Source: Caldilineae bacterium
GTDB taxonomy: Bacteria; Chloroflexota; Anaerolineae; Epilineales; Epilineaceae
Reading direction: 5' to 3'
NCBI GenBank assembly: GCA_020634625.1
Contig: JACKBJ010000006.1
Span: 112,129 to 176,128, forward strand
Length of the DNA: 64,000 nt
The number at the start of each line of letters is the position of its first letter. The stretch's first letter is position 1. The notes below the pieces were generated by a model, which saw only the letters and a program-made list of their open reading frames with translations, ran no database searches and was not told the origin of the DNA. The position numbers and the translations under genes are program-made. This document shows positions 63,077-64,000 of the stretch, piece after piece.

Positions 63077-64000
63077 TCAGTCCAACGGCCGAATCGGGGT
63101 GCCCGCGTGGCGGCTGCCCGGTGCGATCCGATCGTGCTTCATCACCACGCCTTGCGGGGCGATCTTGGCGCCGGCCCCGATCTCGGCCCCGTAGAACAGC
63201 ACCGTCTGGGCGCCGACCGTCGCGCCGGCCCCGATCCGCAGCCGGTCGATCTTGAGCACCCGGTCCTCGAAGCTGTGCGCCTGGAACTGGCCCTCGACCG
63301 TCGCCCGGTCCTCGAAGCAGAGCATGTCCGGGTCGACCACCTGGGCGAAGCCGCGGCCGAGCAGGACCAGCCGCCCGATGCGCATGCCGGTCAGGCGCAG
63401 GCAGGCGTTGAGCGCCAGGCTGCCCTCGAGGCTGGCCAGGCTGCCACGCGCCCAGGCCGTCCAGGCCATGTATACGAAGTCCCAGCGGCCGCACCAGCAG
63501 GACCAGAAGCCGTGGCGGCCCGGCTTGACGCGGCCCAGAAGCAGCCACTTCAGGGCCAGGGTCGCCAGGCAGGGCAGCAGCAGCGCCAACGCCGTGAGCG
63601 CCGGCAGCGCGAAGGCCAGGAAGCCCAGCGGGCGCATGCTGGACGCAGCCTGGAAGGCCGCCGCGTACCAGAGCGCCGCGACGGCGGCCGGCAGGCCCGG
63701 GAGCAGGAATCGCAGCGTCTCCCAGAAGGCCCGGGTGGCGCGTCGCAGCGGGTCCGGCGCATGCGTCAGCCGGCGGTCGACCTCGACGACCTCGCGGCGC
63801 GGCAGGCGCATCGGCGGGTGGCCGAACCAGCTCGAGTCGCGGCCGGCGCGCCGCGCGTCGGCCGGCGTCGCGACGCCCACGAAGAGCCCGTCGGGCCAGT
63901 CGGCGCCGGCCGGCACGAGCGCGTGGTTGCCCAGAAAGGTGCGGTCGCCGATGCGGGTGTCGGCCACCCGCATCCGACCTCCGCGCAGCTCGGGCGGGCA
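63077..64000 (-). CDS. C-terminal part of a Pls/PosA-type protein with left-handed beta-helix (partial)
   Basis: The frame is open to the window edge, so the 5' part is missing; at least 307 residues are present. It begins in hexapeptide repeats (RVADTRIGDRTFLGNHALVP, GLFVGVATP). Three to four TM helices follow (FLLPGLPAAVAALWYAAAF, LGFLAFALPALTALALLLP), then KPGRHGFWSCWCGRWDFVYM and a second hexapeptide block (FEDRVLKIDRLRIGAGATVG, VLFYGAEIGAGAKIAP). The ending is typical of the acyltransferase/Pls-PosA non-ribosomal peptide synthetase-like family. In such proteins an adenylation and carrier domain precede this part, out of view here. It probably makes an amino-acid polymer or a modified lipid at the membrane. 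Confidence 0.8.
   Translation of the reverse strand, partial: CPPELRGGRMRVADTRIGDRTFLGNHALVPAGADWPDGLFVGVATPADARRAGRDSSWFGHPPMRLPRREVVEVDRRLTHAPDPLRRATRAFWETLRFLLPGLPAAVAALWYAAAFQAASSMRPLGFLAFALPALTALALLLPCLATLALKWLLLGRVKPGRHGFWSCWCGRWDFVYMAWTAWARGSLASLEGSLALNACLRLTGMRIGRLVLLGRGFAQVVDPDMLCFEDRATVEGQFQAHSFEDRVLKIDRLRIGAGATVGAQTVLFYGAEIGAGAKIAPQGVVMKHDRIAPGSRHAGTPIRPLD

Noticed and set aside
1..64000. tRNA, rRNA, transposase or integrase genes
   Set aside because: I looked for tRNA cloverleaf ends, conserved rRNA segments and DDE/tyrosine recombinase motifs and found none. A covariance-model search would be needed to exclude small RNAs.

Overview
The window is about 64 kb of very GC-rich bacterial chromosome with no rRNA, tRNA, phage or IS element that I can recognise. 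Gene content suggests a heterotrophic, respiring member of the Chloroflexota or a neighbouring high-GC environmental lineage. The signs are an NADH-quinone oxidoreductase subunit, COX15/CtaA heme A synthase, type III glutamine synthetase, a Pls/PosA-type hexapeptide transferase, very large DUF11 proteins, DUF2339, DUF2157 and GDYXXLXY membrane proteins, and many secreted hydrolases with Thr/Pro-rich linkers. The phylum is an inference from content, not a marker-gene result.

Layout. 0-4 kb: 56-bp tandem repeats, a PPOX-fold flavoprotein and a STAND ATPase with TPRs, both on the minus strand. 4-7 kb: a secreted beta-helix protein, an SDR epimerase and a YihY/BrkB membrane protein. 7-9.8 kb: proline dehydrogenase translationally coupled to a lipoprotein glycoside hydrolase. 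9.8-13.7 kb: an isolated nuoN followed by a membrane-bound Fe-S oxidoreductase (cytochrome b-like plus ferredoxin plus CCG domains). 14-28.4 kb: two giant secreted DUF11-repeat proteins (2331 and about 2355 aa). They share a C-terminal region of four repeated modules and are each preceded by the same palindromic DNA element. 28.5-33.4 kb: CtaA and an FG-GAP-type secreted protein made of two tandem 496-residue copies. 33.5-38.1 kb: galactokinase with an LVIVD-repeat protein, divergent from a secreted SGNH/SASA esterase. 38-46.2 kb: a DUF2339 membrane protein and a secreted subtilase with a long Asp-His insertion. 46.3-53.7 kb: DUF1761, DUF3224, ten 22-bp tandem repeats, a DUF2157/GDYXXLXY pair, an M14 carboxypeptidase and an orphan ABC permease.

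53.9-60 kb is a gene graveyard. It holds decayed fragments of DUF1761, DUF3224 and the ABC permease in the same order and orientation as the intact copies at 46.8-53.7 kb. Among them lie a frameshifted WD40-like gene, an N-terminally truncated DUF4111 gene and a few apparently live genes. The simplest reading is an old segmental duplication whose second copy has decayed. 60-64 kb: a small secreted single-DUF11 protein divergent from type III glutamine synthetase, then the C-terminal part of a hexapeptide/Pls-PosA protein cut by the window edge.

Two themes link the genes. First, much of the window encodes secreted surface proteins and hydrolases of sugars, esters, proteins and peptides, several ending in a linker plus a short hydrophobic 'LPxL'-like tail that may be an unrecognised sorting or anchoring signal. 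Second, duplication at several scales (22-bp and 56-bp DNA repeats, a 1488-bp intragenic duplication, paired giant genes and a multi-kilobase segmental duplication) has shaped the region.
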